From assembly GCA_947457075.1 (NCBI GenBank), contig CANGUG010000004.1, forward strand, positions 88,490 through 152,489: 64,000 nt of DNA, given 5' to 3'. A program made the position numbers and the translations under genes. Positions 55,909 through 63,937 of the stretch are shown piece after piece. Within the stretch, counting starts at the first letter, position 1, and each line of letters starts with the position of its first letter. Origin of the DNA: Bacteroidota bacterium (GTDB lineage Bacteria > Bacteroidota > Bacteroidia > Chitinophagales > Chitinophagaceae). The notes below the pieces were generated by a model that was not told the origin of the DNA, ran no database searches, and saw only the letters and a list, made by a program, of their open reading frames with translations.

Positions 55909-57801
55909 CTAGGGAATTGTTATTGTAAAACTAGTGCGCCTATTTTGTGCGCGGCCTGCTTCACTATTATTGTCTCCAATGGGTTTACTTGCGCCATGTC
56001 CAATGGTGTAAATTTTATTGTTGTCAATTCCTTTTTGAATTAGGTAATCACCAATGGCAGCTGCTCTTTTTTCGCTTAGTTGCTTATTGAAATTTTCACT
56101 TCCTGTATTGTCGGTATGTCCTTCAATTAAAATGGTGGCAGAGGGTGTACTTTTTAAATAAGCCACTAATGCATTTAATTCATTGTAGGACCTTGTTTGT
56201 AATTGTGCAGCATTAATATTGAAAAATACATTTTTAAAATTCTTTGTAAATATTTTTTGGAGGGGAGATAATGCAAACTCTACTGTTTTGCCATTTAATA
56301 TTTTTATACTGTCGGCTGTCATTAAGAATGTAGCATATTCATGTTGAGGACTGCTTACTTGCAAAGCCAATGTATCAAAATAGGGTAGCGCTAAAACAAA
56401 ATCACCTGCATTGTCAACATTAATTTGCATATACTGGGTGCTGTCTGTTAAGTCGGCTAGTTTTACAATACCTGGTAAGGCTTTCCGAGTAGTGGTTTCA
56501 ACAATATGTCCATTTAAATAATAAGTTTTATTTGCCTTGGTGTTATCAGACAATTTTATTTTATAAATATCTAATCCGCCTCTACTATCTGGGCGATCGC
56601 TTGCAATAAATCCTTCATGACCATTGCTTGAAATGGCAACGCTGCCTTCATTGTCAAAACTATTTATAGGGTATCCCAAATTCATTGGCTTTGTCCAACT
56701 ACCATCTATTTTTTTTCTAACGACAAATAAATCAGCATTCCCAAAACCAGGCCAACCATTGGATGAAAAATACAAACTATGATTATCGGCATGTATAAAA
56801 GGAGTTTGTTCATCTCCTTTGGTATTGATATTTGGGCCTAAGTTGATGGCTTCTCCCCAAATGCCTTCTTTATCCTTAAACGAAATATAAATATCAATTC
56901 CTCCATAACCGCCTGGCTTATTGCTACAAAAATAAATGGCTTGTCCATCGGGCGTGATACTAGGGGCACTTTCCCAATAGGAGGTATTGATATTGGGCCC
57001 TAGATTCATTGGCTCCGACCAGCCGGTAGGTGTTTTGGCTACTTCATAAATATCATACCTGCCTAATCCATATTCCTGCAACTCTGCTGCAAAAAACAAA
57101 GTTTTTAAATCGGAAGATAAACTAGGTGCTCCCTTTTTATCACTATCATTAATGCTGTCCATTAATGGTTGTGCTTTACTAAATCCATTGGGGGTTATAG
57201 TGCTAAAATAAAAATCCTCTCTGGTTATGCCTTCTCTTCGCATAAACAAAAACAAACTATCCTGCACCGTGACTGTTGGAAAGTACTCAGGTGCGCGCGT
57301 GTTGATGCTATCACCTGCATTCATTACAGAAATACTTGCATCTATTTTTTGGTGAATCGCAAAATCACAAATTGAAATAAGTTCGTCTGCCTTTTGTTGT
57401 AGATTGCTTGGTAAATTTTCGTAACGCGACTGGAGAATGCTTAAGGCTTTTGTATAGTTGCCAATACTAGCATAGGTAGTGGCATATTTTACGTAAAAAG
57501 GCGTAAAATAGCTTGGGTCTTTTAAGGCTGCCCTTTCAAATACTTGAATCGCCTCCCTATTTTTTTTATGGTCAATATAGTATTCAAATAGTGCACTATA
57601 GCTATCCAAATAGTTACTATCTTTTTCGATGCTTGTATTTAATAATGTAACGCCTTCTTCAAAATGAAAATTTTCAAAAGCAGCCATTGCTTTATTGTAA
57701 AGTTTGTTGGCTGCATTGGTATTGGCTTGGGCATACAAACCTTCCTTAAAACAAAGGGTGCATAACAAAAGTAAAAATGGGAAAGCCAACTTACGAAGCA
57801 T
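55909..57801 (-). CDS. PorE-like OmpA-family protein (TPR, PD40 propeller, Ig-like and OmpA domains)
   Basis: A 630-residue envelope protein. After a signal peptide (LRKLAFPFLLLLCTLCFKEG), TPR-like helices occupy residues about 25-150, WD40-like PD40 repeats about 160-425 (GAPSLSSDLKTLFFAAE, SAPSITPDGQAIYFCSN, LYFSSNGWPGFGNADLF), a carboxypeptidase-regulatory-like domain about 430-510, and an OmpA peptidoglycan-binding domain at the end (IEGHTDNTGSENFNKQLSEK). This order matches PorE, which in Porphyromonas attaches the type IX secretion system to peptidoglycan. The start is at MLRKLAF; 20 upstream in-frame codons overlap queE. Homologous gliding-related OmpA proteins are an alternative. Confidence 0.85.
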   Translation of the reverse strand: MLRKLAFPFLLLLCTLCFKEGLYAQANTNAANKLYNKAMAAFENFHFEEGVTLLNTSIEKDSNYLDSYSALFEYYIDHKKNREAIQVFERAALKDPSYFTPFYVKYATTYASIGNYTKALSILQSRYENLPSNLQQKADELISICDFAIHQKIDASISVMNAGDSINTRAPEYFPTVTVQDSLFLFMRREGITREDFYFSTITPNGFSKAQPLMDSINDSDKKGAPSLSSDLKTLFFAAELQEYGLGRYDIYEVAKTPTGWSEPMNLGPNINTSYWESAPSITPDGQAIYFCSNKPGGYGGIDIYISFKDKEGIWGEAINLGPNINTKGDEQTPFIHADNHSLYFSSNGWPGFGNADLFVVRKKIDGSWTKPMNLGYPINSFDNEGSVAISSNGHEGFIASDRPDSRGGLDIYKIKLSDNTKANKTYYLNGHIVETTTRKALPGIVKLADLTDSTQYMQINVDNAGDFVLALPYFDTLALQVSSPQHEYATFLMTADSIKILNGKTVEFALSPLQKIFTKNFKNVFFNINAAQLQTRSYNELNALVAYLKSTPSATILIEGHTDNTGSENFNKQLSEKRAAAIGDYLIQKGIDNNKIYTIGHGASKPIGDNNSEAGRAQNRRTSFTITIP

Positions 57802-57826
57802 AAGTAAATTTATGGTGTAAATATAC

Positions 57827-58441
57827 TTAGGGGACCTGAATGTACTTGTGTAATTGGGCACTTAGCTCCCATTTTGGGTTTGCTTTAACATACTCAATTA
57901 CTAAGGGAGTGATTTGTGCTTGCTTATCCCATTCAGGTTGTAAATATAATTTGCAATGGGGATGAACTTCTTTTGCATAGGACTCTGCCCATTCAAAATC
58001 AGATTGATTAAATACCACAACTTTTAATTCTGAAGCAAAGGCGATATTATCAACTAATGGGGCTTTAAATTTTTTAGGAGATAAGCATACCCAATCCCAC
58101 TGACCAGACATAGGGCTTGAACCAGAGGTTTCAATATTCGTTTGAAAACCAGCTGCCTTTAATGCCGTTGTTAACGGATCTAAATTATATAATAATGGTT
58201 CGCCTCCTGTAATAATAGCCAAGCGTGCAGGATGTGCTAAAGCAGTTTGAACAATTTCCTCTATTGACAAAACAGGGTGCTTACTGGCATCCCAACTATC
58301 TTTCACATCACACCAAACACAACCTACGTCACAACCCGCCAAGCGAATAAAATAAGCCGCTTTGCCTTGGTGATATCCTTCGCCTTGCAAAGAATAAAAC
58401 ATTTCCATTACTGGATATTGCCTGGGTTGATTTTCGCTCAT
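57827..58441 (-). CDS. queE: 7-carboxy-7-deazaguanine synthase
   Basis: A 204-residue radical-SAM enzyme that contracts the ring of 6-carboxytetrahydropterin to make the 7-deazaguanine base of queuosine. The [4Fe-4S] motif is Cys37-x3-Cys41-x2-Cys44 in GCDVGCVWCDVKDSWD; YSLQGEGYHQG precedes it and IITGGEPLLYNLDPL follows. The shortened length (about 200) is normal for QueE. Its ATG is 39 nt from the folD stop, so it may be co-transcribed with folD. No other queuosine gene is in the window. Confidence 0.93.
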   Translation of the reverse strand: MSENQPRQYPVMEMFYSLQGEGYHQGKAAYFIRLAGCDVGCVWCDVKDSWDASKHPVLSIEEIVQTALAHPARLAIITGGEPLLYNLDPLTTALKAAGFQTNIETSGSSPMSGQWDWVCLSPKKFKAPLVDNIAFASELKVVVFNQSDFEWAESYAKEVHPHCKLYLQPEWDKQAQITPLVIEYVKANPKWELSAQLHKYIQVP

Positions 58442-58480
58442 GAATTGTTTACTGCTTCGGTGAATTATGGTAGAAATAAA

Positions 58481-59362
58481 TTAAAATTTGCCTTCGTATG
58501 CTTTCATGGTATTCATTAACAAACCTGCAATGGTCATTAGCCCTACGCCACCCGGGACGGGTGTTACGGCAGCAGCTTTAGAAATAGCTTCTGCATAGTT
58601 TACATCGCCTTTAATACGAAATCCTTTTTTGGCAGTCGCATCTTCCACGCGCGTGATACCCACGTCAATAACTACTGCACCTGGCTTAATCATTTCGGCA
58701 GTCACAAAATCGGGAATGCCCACCGCTACCACTAATATATCGGCTTGTTGTGTTAATTTAATTAAATCTTCTTTTGGTGTATGTCTATGACAAAGTGTAA
58801 CACTTGCATTTCCCTGAGGTCGATCCCCACTTAATAAAATACTCATGGGTCTTCCTACAATATTGCTTCGACCAATGACAACAACATGCTTTCCTTTTGT
58901 TTCAATCTTAAAATAGTCCAACATGAGTAAAACGCCATACGGCGTAGCAGGAACAAAGGTATCCAATCCTTGCACCATTCTTCCAATATTCATTGGGTGA
59001 AAACCGTCCACATCTTTGTTAGGATGAATTGCTTCAATAATTTTTTCGTCGTTAATTTGTTTCGGCAAAGGAAGTTGTACTAAAATACCATCTACGTTTT
59101 TGTCGTCATTGAGTTCATGAATTTTCGCTAGTAAATCGGACTCGCTAACTTCGTTTCCAAAGCGAATCAAGGAACTGCCAAAACCAGTTTCATCACAATT
59201 TTTCACTTTGCTAGCAACATAGGTTTCACTTGCCCCGTTATTGCCCACTAAAATAGCGGCCAAATGGGGAGTTCGTTTGCCAGCTGCTTTCAAGGCATCT
59301 GTTTTTTGTAAAAGGCTTGCTTTTACCGCTGCGGAGGCGATTTTTCCATCTAATACTAACAT
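58481..59362 (-). CDS. folD: Methylenetetrahydrofolate dehydrogenase/cyclohydrolase
   Basis: A 293-residue bifunctional enzyme converting 5,10-methylene-THF to 10-formyl-THF. Landmarks: AILVGNNGASETYVASKVKNC with the catalytic lysine, DGILVQLPLPKQI, KDVDGFHPMNIGRM, VVIGRSNIVGRPMSILL and TPVPGGVGLMTIAGLLMNT. The length is normal. Minus strand, first of a run that continues through queE to the SDR gene. A -7 box ends 4 nt before its ATG. Works with glyA in the same one-carbon pathway. Confidence 0.97.
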   Translation of the reverse strand: MLVLDGKIASAAVKASLLQKTDALKAAGKRTPHLAAILVGNNGASETYVASKVKNCDETGFGSSLIRFGNEVSESDLLAKIHELNDDKNVDGILVQLPLPKQINDEKIIEAIHPNKDVDGFHPMNIGRMVQGLDTFVPATPYGVLLMLDYFKIETKGKHVVVIGRSNIVGRPMSILLSGDRPQGNASVTLCHRHTPKEDLIKLTQQADILVVAVGIPDFVTAEMIKPGAVVIDVGITRVEDATAKKGFRIKGDVNYAEAISKAAAVTPVPGGVGLMTIAGLLMNTMKAYEGKF

Positions 59363-59366
59363 GGCG

Positions 59367-59374
59367 CAAATTTA
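59367..59374 (-). promoter_or_regulatory. Candidate -7 box 4 nt from the folD start codon
   Basis: TAAATTTG on the minus strand, consensus TAnnTTTG, with CGCC between it and the ATG. No -33 TTG is evident. Confidence 0.4.
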
Positions 59375-59423
59375 GTTCATAGAAATGCTGCACGCTAATT
59401 TTTTTTTAACATTCCATCCCCTG

Positions 59424-59431
59424 TATCTTTG
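59424..59431 (+). promoter_or_regulatory. Candidate -7 box for the DUF3467 gene
   Basis: TATCTTTG, 16 nt before the ATG at 59448. Divergent from the folD promoter box 50 bp away. Confidence 0.45.
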
Positions 59432-59447
59432 CCACTCAATTAATAAT

Positions 59448-59756
59448 ATGGAACAAAACCCTAATCAGCCCTTAAACATTGAAATTAGCGAGGAAATTGC
59501 AGAAGGATCTTATGCCAACCTAGCCATTATCACCCATAGCAATGCCGAGTTTGTAATTGATTTTGTGAATGTAATGCCAGGGACACCAAAAAGTAAGGTA
59601 AAGTCGCGTGTGATTTTAACCCCTATGCATGCCAAAAGATTCATGAAAGCCTTGGTGGAAAATGTTGAAAGATATGAAGAAGCCAATGGCCCAATTGGAG
59701 ATATTTCACCAGTAGAAATTCCAATGAATTTCGGAGGCCCAACTGCACAAGCATAG
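59448..59756 (+). CDS. DUF3467 family protein
   Basis: A 102-residue soluble protein with the family pattern YANLAIITHSNAEFVIDFVN (about 23-42), VMPGTPKSKVKSRVILTPMHAKRF and KALVENVERYEEANGPI. DUF3467 is a small conserved bacterial family with no assigned function. The start is the ATG giving MEQNPNQPLNIEISE, since upstream codons would run through the promoter. A single plus-strand gene between divergent folD and convergent radC. Confidence 0.88.
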   Translation: MEQNPNQPLNIEISEEIAEGSYANLAIITHSNAEFVIDFVNVMPGTPKSKVKSRVILTPMHAKRFMKALVENVERYEEANGPIGDISPVEIPMNFGGPTAQA

Positions 59757-59807
59757 TATCCTTTATTTAGAGTGCCCATTGTATAAAAGGCCTTTATATT
59801 AATGCCA

Positions 59808-60491
59808 CTACCAGCTATTGCTTTGTTCGGCATAACTGTAATATCCTTCGGTACTAACTATAATGTGGTCTATTAATTTTATATCCAAAAGGGTGGCCGC
59901 TTTTTTTATTTTTTCCGTTAAAGAATCGTCCATTCTGCTGGGTTGCAATTGACCACTTGGGTGATTATGACAAATGATAAAACCAGTGGCTTCATAACTT
60001 AGGGCCAATTTAAACAATACTCTAGGATCCGCCACAGTCCCTGTTATCCCACCTTCGCTTAATATTTGTTCATGTATTATTTTATTGGCTTGATTCAGCA
60101 GTAATACCATAAATATTTCCTTGGACTCAAATTGCAAACTATATTTTAAATGTGCAATTACGTCTCCGCTTTGCAAAATATTTTTACCTAATTCTTTTTT
60201 TTCAATTCTTCTTGAGCCCAATTCAATGGCTGCAATAATTCTTATGGCTTTGACTTTACCAATTCCCTTTATTTTTAATGCAATCAAATCCTGCGCAGAA
60301 AATTTGGATAATTTTTGTAAGTTATTATTGCTTTTGTGTAAAAGGACCCTTGCTAAATCTACCGCATTATTTTGCGCTGTACCCTGCTGAATTAAAATGG
60401 CGATAAGCTCGGTGTCACTCAAATATTTTGCTCCCTTGGTATATAATTTATAGGTGGGTTGATCATTAAGGGCCCATAATTTAATTGTCAT
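59808..60491 (-). CDS. radC: RadC family JAMM-domain protein
   Basis: A 227-residue protein with a helix-hairpin-helix region (LIALKIKGIGKVKAIRIIAA) and a C-terminal JAB1/MPN metalloprotease-like domain carrying the metal motif FIICHNHPSGQLQPSRMDD and the IDHIIVSTEGYYSYAEQ end. RadC was once thought to be a repair protein; its role is unresolved. Sequence features for metal binding (His, His, Asp) are complete. Convergent with DUF3467 with 51 bp between; divergent from prs. Confidence 0.93.
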   Translation of the reverse strand: MTIKLWALNDQPTYKLYTKGAKYLSDTELIAILIQQGTAQNNAVDLARVLLHKSNNNLQKLSKFSAQDLIALKIKGIGKVKAIRIIAAIELGSRRIEKKELGKNILQSGDVIAHLKYSLQFESKEIFMVLLLNQANKIIHEQILSEGGITGTVADPRVLFKLALSYEATGFIICHNHPSGQLQPSRMDDSLTEKIKKAATLLDIKLIDHIIVSTEGYYSYAEQSNSW

Positions 60492-60637
60492 GGTAAATAG
60501 TATGATGAACCAAAGTAGTCATTTAGGAGGCCCTCTATAAGGGTATTAATACTTATAAAAAAGTACAATTTTTATGGAAGTGAATGACTTGTTGAAAAGT
60601 ACCCCCTTTATTCTAAGCAAAATGCTTTACAGAATGA

Positions 60638-60645
60638 TAACTTTG
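60638..60645 (+). promoter_or_regulatory. Candidate -7 box for prs
   Basis: TAACTTTG, matching TAnnTTTG, 19 nt before the prs ATG. The remainder of the 173-bp radC-prs gap shows no other clear signal to me. Confidence 0.45.
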
Positions 60646-60664
60646 AACCACATTCAACCTACCC

Positions 60665-61618
60665 ATGAACCCTTCTGTTAAAATATTTGCTGGAACTGGC
60701 TCAACGGCCCTAGCAGAGAAAATTGCCCAACGATTTGGTGCACCCATTGGCAAAATCAACATTCAAAAATTTAGTGACGGCGAGTTTCAACCCATTTTCT
60801 TGGAAAGTGTGCGTGGAGACTATGTTTTCTTAGTGCAAAGCACCTATGCGCCAACCGACAATTTATTTGAATTGTTATTAATGATAGATGCAGCAAAACG
60901 CGCAAGTGCTTATAAAATTATTGTGGTAATCCCTTATTATGGTTTTGCGCGCCAGGACCGTAAGGACAAACCAAGGGTTGCGATAGGGGCAAAATTAATT
61001 GCCACCTTATTAGAAGCTGCAGGAGCGAATAGGGTAATCACTATGGACTTACACGCTGCGCAGATTCAGGGATTCTTTGATGTACCTGTGGATCATTTGG
61101 ATAGCTCTGCTATATTTATCCCTTATATAGAGTCTCTAAAATTAGAAAACCTTTGCTTTGCGGCACCCGATGTGGGAAGTACCAACCGTGTGCGTGAGGT
61201 GGCCAACTACTTCAATGCCGAAATGGTAATTTGTGATAAGCACCGTAAACGTGCCAATGAAATTGCGAGCATGGTGGTTATTGGAGAAGTGACCGGTAAA
61301 GACATTGTGTTGGTGGACGATATTTGTGATACAGGGGGAACTTTAGTGAAAGCAGCTGCTTTATTAAAAGAAAAGGGAGCAAGAACAGTGCGTGCTTTAA
61401 TTACCCATCCGGTATTAAGTGGCAAAGCTTATGAAAACATCGAAAATTCTATATTAGAAGAATTGGTGGTTTGCGATACCATTCCTTTAGCGCACCCATC
61501 GCCCAAAATTAAGGTAGTCACCGTGGCGGACTTGTTTGCCATTGCCATTAGAAATGCCTATGAAAACAAGAGTATTACCAGCTTATTTGTACATGCTCAA
61601 TTAAAGTCAAGAAGCTAA
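60665..61618 (+). CDS. prs: Ribose-phosphate pyrophosphokinase (PRPP synthetase)
   Basis: A 317-residue enzyme making PRPP from ribose 5-phosphate and ATP. Blocks: FAGTGSTALAEKIAQRFG, KFSDGEFQPIFLESVRG, PYYGFARQDRKDKPRVAIGAK, VITMDLHAAQIQGFFDVPVD and the PRPP loop DIVLVDDICDTGGTLVKAA. The organisation prs-rplY-pth, found widely in bacteria, is kept here. PRPP feeds purQ- and guaB-dependent purine synthesis. The first ATG gives the expected start. Confidence 0.97.
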   Translation: MNPSVKIFAGTGSTALAEKIAQRFGAPIGKINIQKFSDGEFQPIFLESVRGDYVFLVQSTYAPTDNLFELLLMIDAAKRASAYKIIVVIPYYGFARQDRKDKPRVAIGAKLIATLLEAAGANRVITMDLHAAQIQGFFDVPVDHLDSSAIFIPYIESLKLENLCFAAPDVGSTNRVREVANYFNAEMVICDKHRKRANEIASMVVIGEVTGKDIVLVDDICDTGGTLVKAAALLKEKGARTVRALITHPVLSGKAYENIENSILEELVVCDTIPLAHPSPKIKVVTVADLFAIAIRNAYENKSITSLFVHAQLKSRS

Positions 61619-61642
61619 TAATCAATTAGTTAGATAATATTA

Positions 61643-61669
61643 AGTAGCAGCCTTGGTTGCTACTTTTTT
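61643..61669 (+). terminator. Terminator between prs and rplY
   Basis: AGTAGCA (61643-61649), 8-nt loop, TGCTACT (61658-61664), then a T run. Its 3' arm overlaps the likely -33 element of the rplY promoter. Confidence 0.8.
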
Positions 61670-61683
61670 ATTTCCTATCTTCG
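61653..61683 (+). promoter_or_regulatory. Candidate promoter of rplY
   Basis: TTG (61653-61655), 20-nt spacer, TATCTTCG (61676-61683). One mismatch from TAnnTTTG, as at ileS. The rplY leader would be about 70 nt. Confidence 0.45.
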
Positions 61684-61760
61684 CGCTCCATTATTGAGAA
61701 AGAATAATGGGCGGGGTTTTGTAAAAGAATCCCATTTTTTAAAAAACAAATAGATCTCAA

Positions 61761-62348
61761 ATGAAAACAGTTACAATCGAAGGCCACTTGAGGACCGAAG
61801 CTGGCAAAAAAGTCGCCCGCCAACTACGCTCTCAGGAAAATGTGCTAGGTGTAATTTACGGGGGTGCTACAGAAGTTAATTTCTATGCTTCTGCAAAGGC
61901 GTTAAAGCCATTGGTGTACACAAGTGAATTCCAAATAGCAGAAGTTACAGTAGAAGGTAAAACTTACAAGTGTATCTTGAAAGATTTACAATTTCATAAA
62001 GTTACAGATGCTTTATTGCATGTTGACTTATTAGAATTAGTTGACGACAAAAAAGTAATCGCTACATTACCTTTAAAATTAGTAGGTTCTGCTGCCGGTG
62101 TGAAAGCGGGTGGTAAATTAATTTCTAAAGTAAAAGCAGTTAAAGTAAAAGCTTTACCAAAGGACTTGAAAGAGTTCATTGAGCTTGATATTACTAATTT
62201 AGAGTTGAATGCGAATATTCGTATTCAAGATATCCAAGTGGCTAATATGGAGATATTAAACCCTCCACGTATTCCAGTAGCTTCAATTGTAATGACACGT
62301 CAGTTAAAGCAAGAGGAGTCTGAAGCAGCGAAAGCAGCAAAAAAATAA
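61761..62348 (+). CDS. rplY: 50S ribosomal protein L25 (CTC/TL5 type)
   Basis: A 195-residue two-domain L25 that binds 5S rRNA. The N-terminal L25 fold (about 1-90) has VTIEGHLRTEAGKKVARQLR and VLGVIYGG, with ILKDLQFHKVTDALLHVDLL; the C-terminal TL5-type beta domain (about 95-185) carries VPLKLVGSAAGVKAGGKL-like sequence, here TLPLKLVGSAAGVKAGGK, and ends in an Ala/Lys-rich tail. The two-domain length is typical of Bacteroidota. Placed between prs and pth as in many bacteria. Confidence 0.95.
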   Translation: MKTVTIEGHLRTEAGKKVARQLRSQENVLGVIYGGATEVNFYASAKALKPLVYTSEFQIAEVTVEGKTYKCILKDLQFHKVTDALLHVDLLELVDDKKVIATLPLKLVGSAAGVKAGGKLISKVKAVKVKALPKDLKEFIELDITNLELNANIRIQDIQVANMEILNPPRIPVASIVMTRQLKQEESEAAKAAKK

Positions 62349-62369
62349 TTTAAAATTATTTGAATATAC

Positions 62370-62398
62370 AATCCCTCCGATAATTCGGGGGGATTTTT
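62370..62398 (+). terminator. Terminator after rplY
   Basis: ATCCCTCCGA (62370-62379), loop TAAT, TCGGGGGGAT (62384-62393) with one G-U pair and T5. A second hairpin follows at 62458-62478. Confidence 0.85.
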
Positions 62399-62442
62399 GT
62401 TTTTGAGGTTTGATATTATAAAATATAGATCCAACCTCTAAT

Positions 62443-62478
62443 AACCGCTAAAGATGTTAAAATCCCTAGCGGGATTTT
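62443..62478 (+). terminator. Second hairpin upstream of pth, with an alternative pairing
   Basis: AAATCCC (62459-62465), loop TAGC, GGGATTT (62470-62476), followed by Ts. CCGCTA at 62443-62448 can instead pair with TAGCGG (62466-62471), which would disrupt the terminator stem. It may be a second terminator or a weak attenuator. Confidence 0.5.
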
Positions 62479-62504
62479 TGTGTTAACACCTTGTGCGATT
62501 TTGT

Positions 62505-62512
62505 GTATTTTT
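62505..62512 (+). promoter_or_regulatory. Candidate -7 box for pth
   Basis: TATTTTTG, matching TAnnTTTG, 19 nt before the ATG at 62532. No properly spaced -33 element. Confidence 0.4.
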
Positions 62513-62531
62513 GAACTCGAAGAGAAAAGCT

Positions 62532-63113
62532 ATGTCTAAATTTTTATTAGTAGGACTCGGTAATATAGGAGCCGAATACGCACACACCCGACACAATATT
62601 GGGTTTGACGTGTTGGATGCATTTGTCATAAAGCATGGGGGCTTTTTTAAATTAGACCGATTGGCTGAAGTAGCAGAGGTAAAATGGAAGGGGAAGACCT
62701 TTATATGTGTGAAGCCAACTACCTATATGAATTTAAGTGGGAAGGCATTTAAATATTGGATGGATAAAGAAAAAGTGGAACTTGAAAACACTTTAACCAT
62801 TGTAGATGATTTGGCATTACCAATCAATAAATTAAGATTACGTGCTTCTGGTTCTGATGCCGGACACAACGGTTTAAAAGATATTCAATTAACGCTTGGT
62901 ACGGACGCTTATCCAAAATTACGTTTTGGTATTGGCAATGATTTTGCCAAAGGACAACAGGTAGATTTTGTCTTGGGCAAGTGGGCGCAAAACGAACGAA
63001 AAACCATTGATCTGAAAATTCAGAAAAGTGTAGAAGTGATTGAATCCTTTGCGGCAATAGGGCTAGCACGTACCATGACCATGGCCAACGCATTGGATAT
63101 TAAGGAAGCCTAA
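62532..63113 (+). CDS. pth: Peptidyl-tRNA hydrolase
   Basis: A 193-residue enzyme freeing tRNA from prematurely released peptidyl-tRNA. The N-terminus FLLVGLGNIGAEYAHTRHN holds Asn11 and the catalytic His21; VKPTTYMNLSGKA, IVDDLALPINKLRLRASGSD, AGHNGLKDI and KLRFGIGN follow. The start is at MSKFLLVGLGN; an upstream in-frame GTG would add 13 non-conserved residues that overlap the promoter. Downstream, the FAH-family gene starts after 32 bp. Confidence 0.96.
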   Translation: MSKFLLVGLGNIGAEYAHTRHNIGFDVLDAFVIKHGGFFKLDRLAEVAEVKWKGKTFICVKPTTYMNLSGKAFKYWMDKEKVELENTLTIVDDLALPINKLRLRASGSDAGHNGLKDIQLTLGTDAYPKLRFGIGNDFAKGQQVDFVLGKWAQNERKTIDLKIQKSVEVIESFAAIGLARTMTMANALDIKEA

Positions 63114-63145
63114 TGATTGTAAACTAGCAAACTCAAAATAATTGT

Positions 63146-63775
63146 ATGAGTATATTTTGTATTGGACGTAACTATGTGGAGCATGCACATGAATTAGGAA
63201 ATGAAGTGCCTACTTCAGCGATTATATTTATGAAGCCGGATACGGCTTTGTTACCGAAAGGTGAAAATTTTTCCATTCCTAGTTTCACCAACGACTTACA
63301 TTTTGAAGGAGAGTTGGTATTGCGTGTAAGTAAGCAAGGAAAAAATTTAACACAGTTGCATCCTGAAGGAATTCCAGTGATTGACTATTGTGATGCCATA
63401 AGTGTAGGAATAGATTTTACAGCAAGAGACTTACAAAACAAATTAAAAGAAAAAGGCCTTCCTTGGGAAAAAGCAAAAGCCTTTGACAATGCTGCGGTAT
63501 TAGGGGAGTGGCATCCCTTAACAAAGGAGATTTTATCTGGACCCATTCATTATACATTAGAAAAGAATGGCAACACGGTTCAAACTGGTGACTCTAGCTT
63601 AATGATATTCCCATTAGATAAGATTTTAGCGGGTATTACAGAGTATTTCACCATCTACCCAGGCGACCTCATATACACAGGAACCCCTGCTGGGGTGGGC
63701 CCAACCGCCAAAGGGGATACATTTGAGGGATTTTTTGAAGGACAGTCGGTTTTTAGTCTTAAAGTGAACCCATAA
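63146..63775 (+). CDS. Fumarylacetoacetate hydrolase (FAH) family protein
   Basis: A 209-residue FAH-fold protein. It starts IFCIGRNYVEHAHELGNEVP, with metal-binding acidic residues in DLHFEGELVLRV and a catalytic block FTARDLQNKLKEKGLPWEKAKAF. The terminal part has YPGDLIYTGTPAGVGPTAKGD. Family members split C-C bonds of diketo acids or decarboxylate oxaloacetate; small single-domain versions like this are often oxaloacetate decarboxylase/tautomerase-like (YcgM/FAHD1). The exact substrate is uncertain. Last protein gene before the tRNA. Confidence 0.9.
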   Translation: MSIFCIGRNYVEHAHELGNEVPTSAIIFMKPDTALLPKGENFSIPSFTNDLHFEGELVLRVSKQGKNLTQLHPEGIPVIDYCDAISVGIDFTARDLQNKLKEKGLPWEKAKAFDNAAVLGEWHPLTKEILSGPIHYTLEKNGNTVQTGDSSLMIFPLDKILAGITEYFTIYPGDLIYTGTPAGVGPTAKGDTFEGFFEGQSVFSLKVNP

Positions 63776-63791
63776 ATTCAAAAAAATTAAG

Positions 63792-63799
63792 TAGTTTTG
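63792..63799 (+). promoter_or_regulatory. Candidate -7 box for the tRNA gene
   Basis: TAGTTTTG, matching TAnnTTTG, 32 nt before the tRNA. It is followed by a perfect 14-nt palindrome ACCCTTTTAAGGGT (63802-63815). Confidence 0.4.
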
Positions 63800-63831
63800 C
63801 CACCCTTTTAAGGGTATAACCAATAGGTTCT

Positions 63832-63905
63832 GGCGAGGTAGCTCAGTTGGTTAGAGCACAGGATTCATAACCCTGAGGTCCCGGGTTCAAATCCCGGTCT
63901 CGCTA
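63832..63905 (+). tRNA. tRNA with anticodon CAT (elongator Met or lysidine-modified Ile)
   Basis: A 74-nt cloverleaf: acceptor GGCGAGG with TCTCGCT (two G-U pairs), D stem GCTC/GAGC, anticodon loop TTCATAA, T arm CCGGG/CCCGG with TTCAAAT, and discriminator A. The final stem pair above the anticodon loop is A-C, a mismatch. No CCA is encoded after the discriminator (ACAAAG follows). D-arm and loop resemble elongator tRNA-Met; a tRNA-Ile2 (CAT read as k2CAU) cannot be excluded without comparison. The initiator type is ruled out by the acceptor and D-arm. Confidence 0.9.
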
Positions 63906-63906
63906 C

Positions 63907-63937
63907 AAAGCCTGTCACGAAAGTGACAGGCTTTTTT
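63907..63937 (+). terminator. Terminator of the tRNA gene
   Basis: AAAGCCTGTCAC (63907-63918), loop GAAA, GTGACAGGCTTT (63923-63934) and T run: a perfect 12-bp stem with a GNRA-type tetraloop. Confidence 0.93.

Noticed and set aside
63832..63905. Possible prophage or integrative element at the tRNA 3' end.
   Set aside because: A normal terminator follows and no integrase or repeat of the tRNA end is seen before the window closes.
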